The notes under the pieces were generated by a model, which was not told the DNA's origin, made no database searches, and saw only the letters and a list, made by a program, of their open reading frames with translations. 64,000 nucleotides of DNA from Zychaea mexicana (taxonomy: Eukaryota; Mucoromycota; Mucoromycetes; Mucorales; Lichtheimiaceae). This document shows positions 34,801 to 47,499 of this stretch, piece after piece (position 1 is the first letter of the stretch; every line of letters begins with the position of its first letter). The stretch is taken from assembly GCF_025766255.1 (NCBI RefSeq), contig NW_026516733.1, positions 124,001-188,000 of the forward strand, in the 5' to 3' direction. The position numbers and the translations under genes are program-made.

Positions 34801-37800
34801 GATCGATCTCGATAAAGCGTTGGGGAGGGGGTGGGGTATCCAACAAGCTATCGCAACATACTCTCCCGAGGGGGGGGGTTCTCAAAATGCATATAAGCCA
34901 CTGAAATGATTTATGCAGCTTGTCATGTTCCTGATTTTAGCATGAAAATAAAGTCGATTTTTTGATAGGATTGAAAAACCCGAGGTGTAATATGAGTTTT
35001 TTCACTTTTTTTCTTTGTGATGGTTCTCGCCATCATGCCCAAAGCAAAAACTATGGAAGAAAGGCAGATCGCTTGCGCATGTTGTAAGTTGATTTCTGAG
35101 TGATGTGCACTGCACTGTCACTGCGCTCCGTGCAAGGTACAAGCATGCATACTCTGTTTCTTTAATAAAAGTGAATGTCGGATTGTTCATTTGCTTCAAA
35201 TGCAAATGCACTTTCATCACTCTACAGTATGCTCCAATGTCCTTTGTTGTAAAGGAGAAATTGTTCCATATGCTATGTAACACTGATTTTATGCAGTACA
35301 ACTATGTCAGAGTAGTATTGCTGCGTTACTATATATACGTTTACATCAGACTATTCATCTCTTGGTTCCGATCTCTTTTATATCACTTGATAGAAAGACT
35401 CTTGCAGCCCAAACCAATGCATAAATATTACGTCTTTTATGTGTTAAACAATGGAAACAACATATGTTTGGAGCTGTTGTTGTTCGTTATCTTTTACAGC
35501 TATTTCTATTCCAGAATCAATGCTGAAAATCACTCACCCTTGCTATCTCTTAGTTCATGTTTGCTAGTGTTCCAATTTCGGTTCCTTTTCGCTCAGGGTT
35601 TGTTTGCACAAGGCTGGACGACGATCACAATCGGAAAGACAGATACTCAATTCGGCGCTCATTATCAGCCGTCGACCACGGTTGCATATACAGTGCCTTT
35701 AAATGCGATCCAGAGACCAAGTACTTCTCTTGACATATTGCTAAAGCTGATATGAGCTTGGTTAACCTTCCCGTACACTGACCGGATCAGTGGCTCAAAA
35801 TATGATGAAATAGAATTATCAAATACATAGCCTTGAAACTTTCATTATACAGCAAGCCCTACTTTGTTCAAAACAAACGCATGTAATATAAGAGCAAAGA
35901 CATTGCTGCACCAGTCATGAGTGAAATTACTGCTGGGAGAAGTCTTGTTCCCAGCACACTTTTCTGTTTTCTCCACCTCTTTCTAAAGTTGATATTTTGC
36001 GGCAACTAAAAGACAAGGCATACTAAAATTTAAGCGGGTCGTAATGTATGCCAAAAGGGACCATGTGTTTTGCTAAGTTGGACGTAATGTACAGTCAACG
36101 GTGCTACTAACATATAGTAAAGTGCAACTGCAATACTGTAAAGCAGGATATGGTATGGATATCTCTCTCAAGCTCCATTATAACATCACTAACTCGACAA
36201 CGACAAAAGTTTGCAAAGAGAAGGTCAGAAACACAATGTTAATTTTGCTGTGGAAATAGGCAACAGTGGTGGAAAATTCGCTACGTCTCTCTTTACAATT
36301 TTTTTATTACATAACGAAGGCAATGAACGCGTATGCACAAACCCATACTAATGACAAGCATAAGGGACGTAAATCACCAGGAAGCAAAGGTAGTCTAGGA
36401 ATAAGGATTTCAGGAAGAGCGCAACACAGACCTTTCTTTTTTGGATAGTGACAAAGTGATGCGTGTGTCAAACCTCGAACATTCCAACAGCTTTCCCTTG
36501 AATTGAAAACTCCCGTAGAGTGAAAGCGCATTATTGTTAAGCAACAATTTGGCCAATTGCTTGGTACTCAAAGTGCACAAAGGGATGGCGGGTGAACAAG
36601 GTAATCAATGGAACAAAAGGGTCAAAAGATGTACAGTAGGAAGTCATCGTTTATAGTGTTCTTCTTCTGATCGTCCCCATGGATCTTGAACGCTGCTCAA
36701 AAAGTACTTAAAACCGCACAAAAACAAACGAACCGATATACTTTGTCAGTAGCAATGAAAAACAATGAAGGGTGAGTCAACTTCACTAGCGGCAGCGTAT
36801 ACTCATCACGAGCGGGTCAACTTATCTGCAGCAGTACATACATACTTGGTTACACGGCGTAGTTCAGAGAACTGTTGGCGGATGGCGAAAATTATAAAGC
36901 AACAGTGGACAAGCACGCCTCAAAATAAAAGATAATGGGTCTTCATTATACACTGCAGCGTTGGGGTCAAGTATGTGTGTGTTGTATCTATTCCCGCACA
37001 CCGCACATGCAGTCAAAAGATACTAATAAAATGGAATAGTCTGTGGACTACGCTAAACTGTTTACCTTGTTGGGTGAAGAATGGAAACTGGCTGCTGGAA
37101 GAATTGTGTCCTTGCTATTTACTAAACAACTGATACCGGATAGCCTTTTAGGTTGTCTACCTTGTCAGTCATTTCTATTTCCGTCATCTTGTTGCTCACA
37201 GAAAAGCATTTCTTCCGTGAATCTACATGCTCATTCACATTCGTGTCTTTGTTTTCGCTTGACACGGTGCCGTGCACGGCCCCCCTCACAACCAAGCGGC
37301 GACAGCATCGGAGGTACAGCAGCCCATGGTGAGAGACACGTACCACTACCGCCGAAGCACGCTTGTCTACTTGACCATCAGGTACCACTCCTCCTTTCAT
37401 TTCCTTTGGTGCTGTATCTTTTGTTATGCCATAGTAGGCAGCCCACAAGTTGATACGCAACCCGTTATCTGGGCCAATGAGAATTCACGGGGATTTGAAG
37501 TCCCGAACGAGAAAAATGTCTATATAAAGCGAGCAATTTCGCCTTTCTTTTTTCTCTTCTCTTCAGTTCGTTTTGGTACAGCTTTGATCTGTAGTACAGA
37601 TGCACTGCTCTGTGCCATGATCGGGTCATTGCTTGTGCTGGCTATTGTCATAATTCTTCTGATGATCGGCAGATTCAGTGGTCCGCTCTGAAGAAAATTT
37701 GCAATATATACCAGTGGGAATGTGGTCATATACTCCGGCAGCCGATCGTGAACCTTCGGGTGCATGTGATGCCAACGGTATATGTTGGGATAATTGAAAC

Positions 37801-38404
37801 GAACTTTTTTTTATTATTTATTACACACAAATAAGAAAATGATAAACAAAATAAAAATATATTTTTCTTTTTCGCACTTTCCGCATAAACGTTTTACCGC
37901 TTTTGCCTCGCCTTTTTTTTATGTGCACGACAAGTTCCTTTTTCTTTTTTCGCGAACAAAAAGCTAATTACTCCCCTCTCCATCCATTCACAGCTCCGTG
38001 CTAAACCAAAGCGGGGAACAATGACAGTGGCTCAGTAACACGATCACAACGCGCTTTATCACGCTTTGACACTTTTTTTTCACCTTCTGTGATCGCCCAA
38101 ATTGCCAAAGTAATTGTCAAGAAAAAACAAATTGTTACCGAGGATATGGTCCGACCCTCCTTTAGAAAGAGGTTATCTTATAAGAGACAACGCCAGAGCA
38201 TACGCCAGCAGACATGTACAATTGCCAGATCTGTAAATTGGAATGATTTTTTTTCAGCTGTCCGTCTCTCTCACTCTTCCTGCACGTAGCTTATCACAAC
38301 ACGATTTTCTTATCATTTTGGTTTTCACCTGGATCGAAAAACCTGCACTGACCATTTGTGATGCGACTGCTTTCAAAGCGTGATCTCTTGGACCTAACGT
38401 CAGT
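34801..38404. other. Gene-poor stretch of 3.6 kb
   Basis: The longest open frame (35105-35755, 216 codons, plus) is rich in Tyr, Phe, Leu and Cys and shows no domain. The pair at 37043-37691 overlaps in two frames. I cannot support a gene here. The last 450 bp (37800-38090) is strongly T-rich. Confidence 0.4.
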
Positions 38405-38857
38405 TCAAAGAGGAGACAAGAATGCGATAAAGCTCGCGCAAATAGTTCTTATGAATGTTAAACGCGTCGTAAACTCTTTGGTCTGCTCAAACTCGTTTCT
38501 TTTGAGTAGATCGCTGATGACGCCTGTAATATTAAAGTAGTTTGATGTTAGTGAGTAATTTTTATGCCAATGTGGTACGAAAATATTTGAGGGAAACAAT
38601 GAATCGGCAGTGCTAAGGTAAATAATAATGAGAAACACTTTATGGATCCCTCTTGCATACTTTGGCTCATGCATAGATGAAACTAATGAAGTTTGAAGGA
38701 GGCAAATGAACGCCTTCAACTCAACAAGCCATCTATGAAAGGAGTCACCTTGCTCGCCATTTCTTATTTCTTCTTCTTCTAAATGAACTTGCACCTGATG
38801 AATATGTGATTTCAATACTGGATTGGTATTATCATTGCTGTCTGGATTCACTACCAT
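38405..38857 (-). CDS. Doubtful hypothetical protein
   Basis: A 150-codon open frame starting MVVNPDSNDNTNPVLKSHIH. The first 75 residues have protein-like composition (VQVHLEEEEIRNGEQ; SFHRWLVELKAFICLLQTSL). A GT...AG pair (38638 to 38524) could be an intron but does not preserve the later frame. No family is recognised, and it lies alone in a gene-poor stretch. It may be a decayed gene or chance. Confidence 0.22.
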   Translation of the reverse strand: MVVNPDSNDNTNPVLKSHIHQVQVHLEEEEIRNGEQGDSFHRWLVELKAFICLLQTSLVSSMHEPKYARGIHKVFLIIIYLSTADSLFPSNIFVPHWHKNYSLTSNYFNITGVISDLLKRNEFEQTKEFTTRLTFIRTICASFIAFLSPL

Positions 38858-39226
38858 CTAAAAATTCATCATCTAGTAGCTCGACACATCAGTGACCATC
38901 ATCAGGACAAATATGACAAGTCTTTAGAAACCACATTGGTAATATATATGTGATAATCAAGCCGTGCCCAGCGTCTTTGGTTATCGTGATCTCGACTTGC
39001 CTCGTTCTACAAAGTCATACAGACCAGCTCTCTTTCTTTAGTTTGTTCAAGCAACTGATCGGGTTTCCGTAATCCTCATAGTTCCAAGTTAAGATAGTAT
39101 ATGTGATTCTGCTCAAAAAAGCGCGAGCGGGTAAAGAAGTCTGTATAGCGTAAACAAAAAACAAGCGCGTGTATATTTATTGGGGGGGAGGAAACTATCA
39201 CAAGGCAATGGAGGGTTATATTTATT
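38858..39226. other. Gene-free stretch
   Basis: No coding or RNA signal. Contains a G9 tract (TGGGGGGGAGG) near 39181. Confidence 0.4.
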
Positions 39227-41213
39227 TTAGAGCTTAGCAACCAATTGATCACTCTTTTCCTTTTGTTGCTTCATCTTTTCGACGATCTCAGCAGCACGGC
39301 GCAATTCGGTCTTGCCAAGCTGGTTGCGATGGACCTGTAATTATAGCACAACAAGAATAGTCAATTGTTAGTTAAGCTATAATCATCCACTCCATAGTTG
39401 TTCTCTCCCCTGGTTCCTCTTGTATCTTAATTACCTCATCAGGACCATCAGCGTAGCGCAAAGTACGTGCGCGAACAAAGAAGCCAGCCAAAGGCGTATC
39501 TTGCGAGATACCCGCAGCACCATACGCTTGCATGGCACGGTCAACAACGTTCAAAAGCATAGTAGGTACTGCGATCTAAACCGATATAAAAGTAGTTTTG
39601 GCGTGTTTAACATCAAACCATGCTATCAAAATGTACGTTTTATCCCACATCTTGGTAACAAACCTTGGCCATGGAAATTTCCTTCTTGGCACCCTTTGCC
39701 TTGACCTCATCAATCTTGCGAGCAGCGCTCAGTACCAAGAAACGGGCCTGGTCAATTTCGATACGCGAAGTGGCAATGTCAGCGACAATGGTGCCGTGTT
39801 CGGCCAAGCCCTTGCCAAAGGTACGACGAGAAGGATCGGTCACACGAGCAATCATCAGTTCCAAAGCACGTTCGGCTTTGCCAATGCAGCGCATGCTAAG
39901 AGCAAATAAGAAATGAACATGAGTTTCACTCCCCCGTTTTCCTTTACAATAAGTGAATTAACCCGGTATGGTTACGTTACCAGTGGTGGATACGGCCAGG
40001 ACCGAGACGACCTTGGATGACTTCAAAACCACGTCCTTCACCAAGAACAATGTTCTCAACAGGAACGCGAACATCAGTGAAAGTGATTTCACCTGGGGAT
40101 AAAATAGAGAATGCGTTACTGTCGTGGCTCATTTTAATTTGATCCGCCAATGCATGGATATTACTACTACTTACAGTGACCCTCAGGAGCATCATCGAAA
40201 CCAAATACTTGCATTGGGCGGACAACGTTGATGCCAGGGGTATCTGCAGGGACAATGACCAAGCTCTGCTGCTTGTGGCGGTTTGAGTTTTCGGCATCAG
40301 ACTTGCCCATCACCAAGTAGACAGCGCAACGGGGATCACCAGCGCCACTGTGTGTGTGTAAGTGTGTAAGTGATTACCACTAGCCCAAGATGTGCGCATA
40401 GCTATATTGTTTACTAACCTGATCCACCACTTGCGACCATTAATGACGTATTCGTTACCCTCGCGACGAATGTTGGTTTCAATATTGGTTGCGTCCGAAG
40501 AAGCAACAGCAGGTTCGGTCATGGCGAAAGCAGAACGGATCTTGCCATCCAAAAGTGGCTTCAACCATCGTTCCTGTTGCGCGGGTGTGCCGTACTTGGC
40601 AAAGACTTCCATGTTGCCAGTGTCAGGAGCGGAGCAGTTCCATGATTCGGGGGCGAGGCTGCTGCGACCCGATAATTCGGCTGATGGGATTATACCGTGT
40701 AAAGTTAGAGACTCTCTTTAGTGTGCAATTATGGACCAATGGAAGAGAAAGGTAGAGCTTATTTACCAAGAAGACCATATTCAACGTTGGTAAGGCCAGC
40801 GCCAAAGTTGCCGTATTCACGGCCCAAGAACAAGTTCCACAAGCCGATAGAACGTGCCTTGACCTTTAATTCCTCCAAGACTGGCGGGATAACCTTGAAT
40901 TTTTAATATTAATATTATTTTTTTGCGCGTCCCGCCTTCTTTTGTATATCAACATTTCCTCCATTTTACCTTCCAGCGGTTTTCGCCTTGACCCATTTGT
41001 GCTGCAAATACTTTCTCGGCAGGAATGCATTCATTCTGTATAGGATATCGGGCAGCCCGCGTTTAGTCTGTGTGCAATTCGCATAGATACACGTACGGGT
41101 TTTGACTGAGTATGGATTATTAAACCTACCTCAACAAAGTCCTTTGCCTTGGCGTAGAGCTCTCTGAACTTGGGCGAGAGAGTGTTAAAGTCGACAAGTG
41201 AGTTAGTGGCCAT
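39227..41213 (-). CDS. Acyl-CoA dehydrogenase, ACAD10/11-like
   Basis: Multi-exon gene on the minus strand starting [20 protein letters not shown] (ATG at 41213). An upstream in-frame Met exists but adds only 13 residues. Ordered segments are [88 protein letters not shown] (the FAD-contact signature), [36 protein letters not shown] and [31 protein letters not shown]. The glutamate in GPDEVH is at the usual catalytic-base position. These are flavoenzymes that make the alpha,beta double bond in acyl-CoA during beta-oxidation. The protein ends [10 protein letters not shown]; the AKL-type tripeptide is a good peroxisomal PTS1 signal, so a peroxisomal location is likely. Confidence 0.92.
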
Positions 41214-41640
41214 GTGTGTAGTTCGGTTGGGGGGGGGTATAGAGTGATTCAAGAGAAAAGAAAAAAGAAGAGTGCGTTCGCTTTTAGCCCCGTTTCTACC
41301 CCACTTTTTTGAGAGGATTACCAGTTACGGATGACAAAAAACCAGTCCCGCGGGAAGAAAACCATTGGCCAAAGTGCATTGACAACATTCTTTCTGTTAC
41401 CCACGGCTGTTAAAATGCTTACATACTAGCAAATATTCTCGCAGGGATACTTGCTTACTCTATCGCTTACTCTTCTTCTAACTTTACTCTATTGTATGCA
41501 TCTTCGGGTTTTCCTTTTCCCTCCTCCTCCATTATCCGTCTGCATCATCAAGTGCTTACAGTATCTCGCAGTCGAATCGATTCAATGATAGTGGGTGTGT
41601 TTATTATTACATGTGCTGTGCATATATTACATGAGGATGA
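41214..41640. other. Intergenic region
   Basis: 427 bp between the acyl-CoA dehydrogenase start and the GatB stop; it holds the former's promoter. A G8 tract lies near 41230. No gene seen. Confidence 0.5.
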
Positions 41641-44016
41641 TTATGACGACGATGATGATTTCTTGCTGTCTTTCTTCGTTTGCTGCTGCTGCTGCTTTCC
41701 GCTACCTCCTTTCTTCTTATCTGTAGGCCCTCTTGCCTCTGCTGCCGCAATATCCTCTGACTTGCATCCAAGCGCCTCGCATAAAGCCTTGTTGATCTGA
41801 ACAGGATCTGCCATACCCTTTGTTTTCCGCATTATTTGTCCAATGAACCATTTAAACACCTTCATTTCACCGTTTTGGAATTTGGCGACCTATTGTTCAC
41901 GATGATACACCGATCAGTATTGATGCCAGGAAATGCATTTTGTCCAGTCATTTTTGGTACCTGGTCGGGATGCTTTGTCATTAGGTCACCACATAGGTTC
42001 TTTAACAGGTCGCTGTCGTCAATGCGTGCCCACCCCTTTCTGTCCACGATCTCCTGTGGCATCATATCCGTTTCTTGTTCTAGCATCGTTCGTAATACAT
42101 CTTTACCGATTTTACCTATGGAATAGGGTTAAAAAGACAGGCATTGGTTTTCCCGTGGTTACAAGCAAGTGAGTTACCTACCTGTGATCTTGTTACTCTG
42201 AACCAGATCTACTAACGAGCCCATCTGCTCTATGGATATGGGGCTCTTGGTGAATGGGATTTCTCTTTTTGCAAGTTCACCAAACAAATCATTGACCGTC
42301 CTATACAAAAACTCAATATGTAAACCGTTGTCACCCTTTTTCTCTCCAACCACTACAGAAGCAAACAAGTTCTCTCTTTTTCAGTTGTTACCAGTTCAGA
42401 ACAGCTTGTGGATTCCGACCCTGACACACTTTTTCAAAAAACGCCAAACTACCAGGCTCGTTGAGCAAAGCATGTGCATCGTCCAGCGACATGTTGTATC
42501 GTTCCATGATTCTTGCTCTCGTTTCGTCTGGCAGTTCAGGCAACTCGTGCGATAGAGACTCAATATAGGTGTTGGTCAAGACGAGCGGTGGCAGGTCTGG
42601 TTCAGGCATGTATCGATAATCGGGTGCTGTCTCTTTGCTTCGCAACTTCAACGTCTTTTTCGCTCCCACATCAAATCCTCGCGTTTCTGCTTTCACCACA
42701 CCTCCGTTTTCAATCAGTTGGATTTGACGTTCGATTTCGGCGTCAATGGCCATCGATAGGAAGCGTACGCTGTTGAGGTTTTTGATTTCGCATCGTGTGC
42801 CGAACGGTTCTCCTTGTCTGTGCACTGATACATTTACGTCACATCGCATGGAGCCCTAATTCGTAGAGATAATTTTTTTTTTCGCTGTCAATGGCCACCA
42901 AAGTTCATTAGGATTCATGGATATATTAAATTATACCTCGTTCATGCTAGCCTGTGATGATCCAACACATTGTAAAATACTTTGCAACTTCTTTACCAAC
43001 AAACCAGCCTCGAATGATGATCTAGTCGTATCAACTTAGAAAGTTTTTTTTTGTCTCCCTCCATTTATGTTGCATAAAACAATTACCTCAGATCCGGCTG
43101 TGTAACAATCTCCATCAGACCAGTTCCTGCACGATTCATGTCAAGCAATGTCGATGCAACAATCATATCATGCATACTTTTACCAGTGTCCTATCATAAA
43201 AGGTGTCAAATATTCACCCAATCCATATTTTCTTTTCGTCTTGGTTGTATGTCTCCTTACCTGTTCTAACTGGATTTGATGTAACCCCACAATAAAAGGT
43301 TCTGGAACACCATCCAACTGGGTTAAAGCAATCATGCCACCTCGAGCAATAGGTTCTAAAGGATCATGGTTACATCGTGTAAGTAGTATTGATCCTCTCT
43401 TTTATTACAATTAACGAGTGGGTACCTCTCTGTTGTGTAATTTGATAACCCTGTGGCAGATCGGGATAAAAATAATGCTTTCGATCAAACCGAGAACGAG
43501 GCTGTACATCCGCCTTTAATGCAAGTGCTGTCTTCACTGCCAGTTCCACACATCGCTCGTTGAGTCGCTATAGTAGCAGACACATTAGGCTTGATGGCCT
43601 ACTTTTGATACGGCACATGTACATAAGCACTTACGGGTTGAACACCAGGAAAGGCCAAGTCGACCATGGAAACTTTGCTGTTAGGTGGCTCTTCATATGA
43701 CGTTTCCATGTCTAGAAAAAATAAACCCAAACAATATTAACAAAGACACCAACTGCTGTAGCTACGCGATTCTCTTTTTCGGTTTGCAAGTTTACTCGGG
43801 TTGCGCTCCCCGATGCTTACCTGAGAATAATTTAGTTTTGGAATCGATCTGAGCATGGACTTCAACGCCAATGATTGCTTCCCAACCATTCTTGTTAAAG
43901 ACCGATCGTTGCTGCTGAGGCTGGGTGACCAGGGTACGTATTAAATGAATTCTAGTAGTGATTAATGGTCGAGCATAGTGTCGTGGTTGTTGTCGACACC
44001 ACCATGACAGCAGCAT
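41641..44016 (-). CDS. GATB: Mitochondrial Glu-tRNA(Gln) amidotransferase subunit B
   Basis: About ten exons on the minus strand from ATG 44016. The first 35 residues ([17 protein letters not shown]...) are basic, lack acidic residues and fit a mitochondrial presequence. Then come [107 protein letters not shown] and [17 protein letters not shown], all GatB/PET112 signatures, followed by the YqeY-like tail domain. GatB binds misacylated Glu-tRNA-Gln and, with GatA and GatC/F, amidates it for mitochondrial translation. An unusual 35-residue Gly/Gln/Lys/Ser tail ([20 protein letters not shown], then poly-Ser) follows the conserved domain. Confidence 0.95.
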
Positions 44017-44194
44017 AATTGTGTATGTACTTTTTTTTATGGGTTGATATGGTATAAGAAAAAAAAACCCAGCACAGCACGCGCTGGCCTGTCAACAAAA
44101 TTATAAAGAGGTGTGTGTGATACAAGAAAAAAAAAGAACCACAGTTTAGAGGTTATCAATAATATTAAATCTAGGTATCGTTACAGATGATAGT

Positions 44195-45007
44195 TTATTC
44201 AGACCGTCTTCGTTTGCCCTTGGCATCATATCGTCTTCTCTTTGCAATGCTTTTCCATGTAGCCAAGATAATCCAAAAGGTACATGCCAACACAGCTACC
44301 ATGGTCCCCATCTGAACCATATCTGCATCCTGCGCTCTTCCCACGGGCATTTTCAGCTCCAAATACAATGGCATTTCACTATTACCATCACCACCAGCAA
44401 GAGAGGATGATGCATCTTGCGGTTGGATATGAATGTCTTGGAAAGTATACAAGTCAGGATCCATCCTGTGTGCAGGAATCAATGTACCTCGTATCGGCGG
44501 CATGGCACGACGACGACGGTTGTTGCTTTTCGTCACACTATCGTTCACAACGCCCGTATCAAGGTCGGCATTGTTGTTTTTCTTTTTGGCGGCACAGGTC
44601 CAGCCAACACGCGGTTTTGGTATAGCGATCGATCTGTATATTTGACTTGTTGACGATGGACGTTGGTATCGTAAATGGATAGGAAGGTCGATTCGTAGCT
44701 CGTCATTGTCATTCGTGTCATTATTGGTGTGACGTATAATGACAGTGCTGCCGCGTGGTTCCTGGACATGTTCAAGCGGTGCTTCGAGATCGGTTTCGCC
44801 AAAGACATGGACGTTTGATGGTAGTTGGTTTGGATCGACAAACACGCTTGCTGGAAGTTGGTATATGAGATCCAGCCAGCACTCTTTAGGCTGTTGTTGG
44901 TCATGTACAGAATGGAGAGTGGTGATAATGTGGGGATGAAGACTTTCGGCTTTGTCTAGGCTCCACTGGACCTGGAGTGGTGGTGGTGGTGAGTCGTTGT
45001 CGTCCAT
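44195..45007 (-). CDS. PIG-X/PBN1-family GPI mannosyltransferase I subunit
   Basis: An uninterrupted 270-residue frame. The core holds DELRIDLPIHLRYQRPS and PKPRVGWTCAA, typical of the PIG-X/PBN1 domain, and one C-terminal membrane helix (MVQMGTMVAVLACTFWIIL) is followed by a very basic short tail (SIAKRRRYDAKGKRRR). PIG-X/Pbn1 sits in the ER membrane and stabilises the PIG-M/Gpi14 mannosyltransferase that adds the first mannose of the GPI anchor. No N-terminal signal peptide is obvious, so the start may be upstream or the helix may act alone. Confidence 0.82.
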   Translation of the reverse strand: MDDNDSPPPPLQVQWSLDKAESLHPHIITTLHSVHDQQQPKECWLDLIYQLPASVFVDPNQLPSNVHVFGETDLEAPLEHVQEPRGSTVIIRHTNNDTNDNDELRIDLPIHLRYQRPSSTSQIYRSIAIPKPRVGWTCAAKKKNNNADLDTGVVNDSVTKSNNRRRRAMPPIRGTLIPAHRMDPDLYTFQDIHIQPQDASSSLAGGDGNSEMPLYLELKMPVGRAQDADMVQMGTMVAVLACTFWIILATWKSIAKRRRYDAKGKRRRSE

Positions 45008-45208
45008 TATATTTATGGGTAGAAAAAACCGAGGGTGTGATACGTCGTGCGTTAAAAGGTAAGATAATTTATGCTTGAAATATTAAAAACGTGATATATA
45101 TAATTTTTCTACTTTAACAAAAGGTCTTTTTTGTCGTCTTTATGAGGTCTATTTGTATATGTTGATAGATATGGTGGGTGGTAATGGTAAAGATGATGAT
45201 AAAAATAT

Positions 45209-46355
45209 TTACAAATTGGCTTGCCATGCGCACATACGCCCATCTTCGCCACCGGTCAATATGCTCTGAGTGCGGTGATTCCAATGAGTTGCTCTGACAA
45301 TATCCGTGTGTCCTCCTGGTGCCTTGAGCGTTTGACAATGCTGGATGTGACCCACATTGACGTGAAGCAACTGAACATCACCACTAACAACCACAAGATT
45401 AGTTTCCCAACCCTAATATCACCAACATAGAAAGATGAATAGACTTACTCTGCGTTGCCTGTGATTAGATAAAACCGCTGGGTCTCTGGATCATAGGAAC
45501 AATCAATGCCATATCCGATCGACGGATCCAACTGTCGCACATCTCCATAATCACAAATCAGATCGCCCTCGAGCGTATGCAACAAGAAGGTCTCATTGCC
45601 CGTCAAGCTATACACATATTCGCACTCGGGACCAAAAAAGCCTGCTTTCTGGACCGCCGACTCTGCATTCACCACAGATATCAATGCCTCTTGCTCATCA
45701 AAATCCGTCACATCATAATAGTTGACCAATCCATCTGCAGAGCTCGTGATGAGGTGTGAAGGTAGGGTGGGATGGCATTTGATTTCGGTCACGTCATCAT
45801 TGTGGGATTCTTCAAACCGGGCCAAGAATTGTGTCTGACGGGTATCATAAAAGACAATATCAGGGCACCCGTACTGGTCAAAGTCACCAGTGCCGATAAC
45901 AGCCATTGTGTCGTTGCAGTTGATATCGAATGCCGTGATAGGTTTGTCATCTAATAGCACGTTGGTTCATGCCTCCCTTTCTTTTTAGAGTTGCAGTCCT
46001 CTTTACATTATTTGTCTTTAGAGTCAGCTTCGTAGTGCTTACGTCGAATGGTTTGTACAGGTTGTGCAGTACGCAGATCCCACCGTATTAACGTTCCGTC
46101 TGCTGAACCTGACAACAAGTATTGGTCCTGGTACACCTTGATTTTGTTAATTGTCTTTTCTTGTGCTTTTAATGTGGCGGCGAGTTGTAATGTTGACAGA
46201 TCGTAGAGTCGAATCAACTTGTCGGAGGCCGAGGCAATGGCATATTGACTGTTGGTCGTTACTTCTAGCACATAATCGTCTTCAAAGCCGAAATCAATGG
46301 CTCGAACAGGTTGAAATGGTGGTAATAGTTCCGGATTCGCGTCGACCTGAATCAT
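45209..46355 (-). CDS. WDR89-like WD40 repeat protein
   Basis: Exon 1 (46355 to about 46048) begins MIQVDANPELLPPFQ and carries YAIASASDKLIRLYDLSTL and LLSGSADGTLIRWDLRTA. The middle exon (about 45950-45450) carries DIVFYDTRQTQFLARFEE, HLITSSADGLVNYYDVTD and a short Trp-free blade. The last exon gives GGHTDIVRATHWNHRTQ and ILTGGEDGRMCAWQANL. The order and the final GGEDG-W motif match WDR89. At least five blades are visible. The family has no established biochemical role. Confidence 0.85.
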
Positions 46356-46516
46356 GTTTTGGAGCTTTGTTTAATCAACACCTCTCTTTCTTTCTGTGCT
46401 TTGTGTGTGTGTATGTGGTAGTAATAGAAAAAAGTTTTGAAAACCCAGATATAAAGGGTGGATGTTGCGGCATTTTCTTTGCTCTTTTTTTTTTCCTTGC
46501 AACCAACAAAAAGCGA
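46356..46516. promoter_or_regulatory. Shared divergent promoter, WDR89-like and FIT-like genes
   Basis: 161 bp between two start codons on opposite strands, with a T9 tract at about 46486. Confidence 0.55.
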
Positions 46517-47394
46517 ATGATAAAAGCTTATCAAGTAGCTGCCCTGCTCCTTTATCCGGCTACAGTACTCTTCCTTAGCACGACACTTGCCGGTCGAGTT
46601 CCACCGAGCTACTTTAGCGACAGCCATAATGCCTTGAACGTTTACTTTGTCAAGCTCGGTTGGCTTTGGACAACTTTAGCCTTTGGCTCACTTGTCGTCT
46701 TTCAGTTCCTGTCGCCTCCGACAGCAGCACCAGCTTCGGTTGAAAAAAAAGCAAAGAATCAGCAACAACAGCGACGCACACCATTGATACTACGATCGTT
46801 TGCGCGCTATTTGCTCATGACCCTGTACTGGTTTGGAATGACCCAATGGCTACTTGGTCCGAGTCTTGTCGATCGTATGTTTGTCGCTACAGGTGGCAGT
46901 TGCCATTTCGATAATATGGCCACCAGCTCCTCGACACCAACGACAGCGACAAAGCTGGTATCACAGCAAGCCACGTGTCGGGCCACGGGTGGATCATGGC
47001 ATGGCGGTCACGACGTCTCCGGTCACTGCGTCCTTTTAATACACGCCAGTTTATTTCTGTGGGAGGAAGCGATGCGCCAATCTGATAGACGGAAACGGAT
47101 ATTTGCGCTGGCGTTGCTAGGATTGTGGTACTGGATGCTGGCCATGACAAGCGTTTATTTCCACGGCTACCGCGAGCTCTTATCAGGCGCGTTTTTTGGT
47201 GTTCTTGGATGGGCAATTGTGGTAAATATAAGAGAGCTAGTTGTTTCTCCCACTTCTCTTTTTTTTTCGAAACAGGTCACGGAATATCGTACTCACGTTT
47301 GTCATCTCTCTTTCTCTCTCTCTCCTCTCGTCGTCTGCGTATCAAAAAACAGTACCTTGGATTGGTGCCGCATTGCCGCGCATTGTCTTATTGA
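46517..47394 (+). CDS. FIT/SCS3-family ER membrane protein
   Basis: Two exons: 46517 to about 47222, then a short last exon (about 47353-47394) encoding YLGLVPHCRALSY. I chose the ATG at 46517 because the longer upstream frame lacks any conserved sequence. The protein has about six hydrophobic helices (LLLYPATVLFLSTTLAG; YFVKLGWLWTTLAFGSLVVF; SFARYLLMTLYWFG). It carries the FIT motifs HDVSGHCVLLIHASLFLWEE and TSVYFHGYRELLSG, each with one of the two invariant histidines. FIT proteins are ER lipid phosphatase-like enzymes (acyl-CoA diphosphatase activity is reported for FIT2) needed for lipid-droplet budding; yeast homologues are Scs3 and Yft2. A Gln/Lys loop (KKAKNQQQQRR) is an insertion. Confidence 0.88.
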
Positions 47395-47499
47395 TAGAAA
47401 GAGAAAAAAAACCTAACCCCGCACTATTATTTTTTTTGTTTTCCTGCATTGGGGCACAACAAAAAAATAAATAACATATAAACTTCCCCTCCCTTCTTC

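Noticed and set aside
35105..35755. 216-codon plus-strand frame
   Set aside because: Composition (Tyr, Phe, Leu, Cys) and lack of any motif, start context or splice partners look like chance in AT-rich DNA.
37043..37691. Overlapping plus and minus frames with one hydrophobic segment
   Set aside because: Three frames overlap with no consistent gene model and no recognisable domain.
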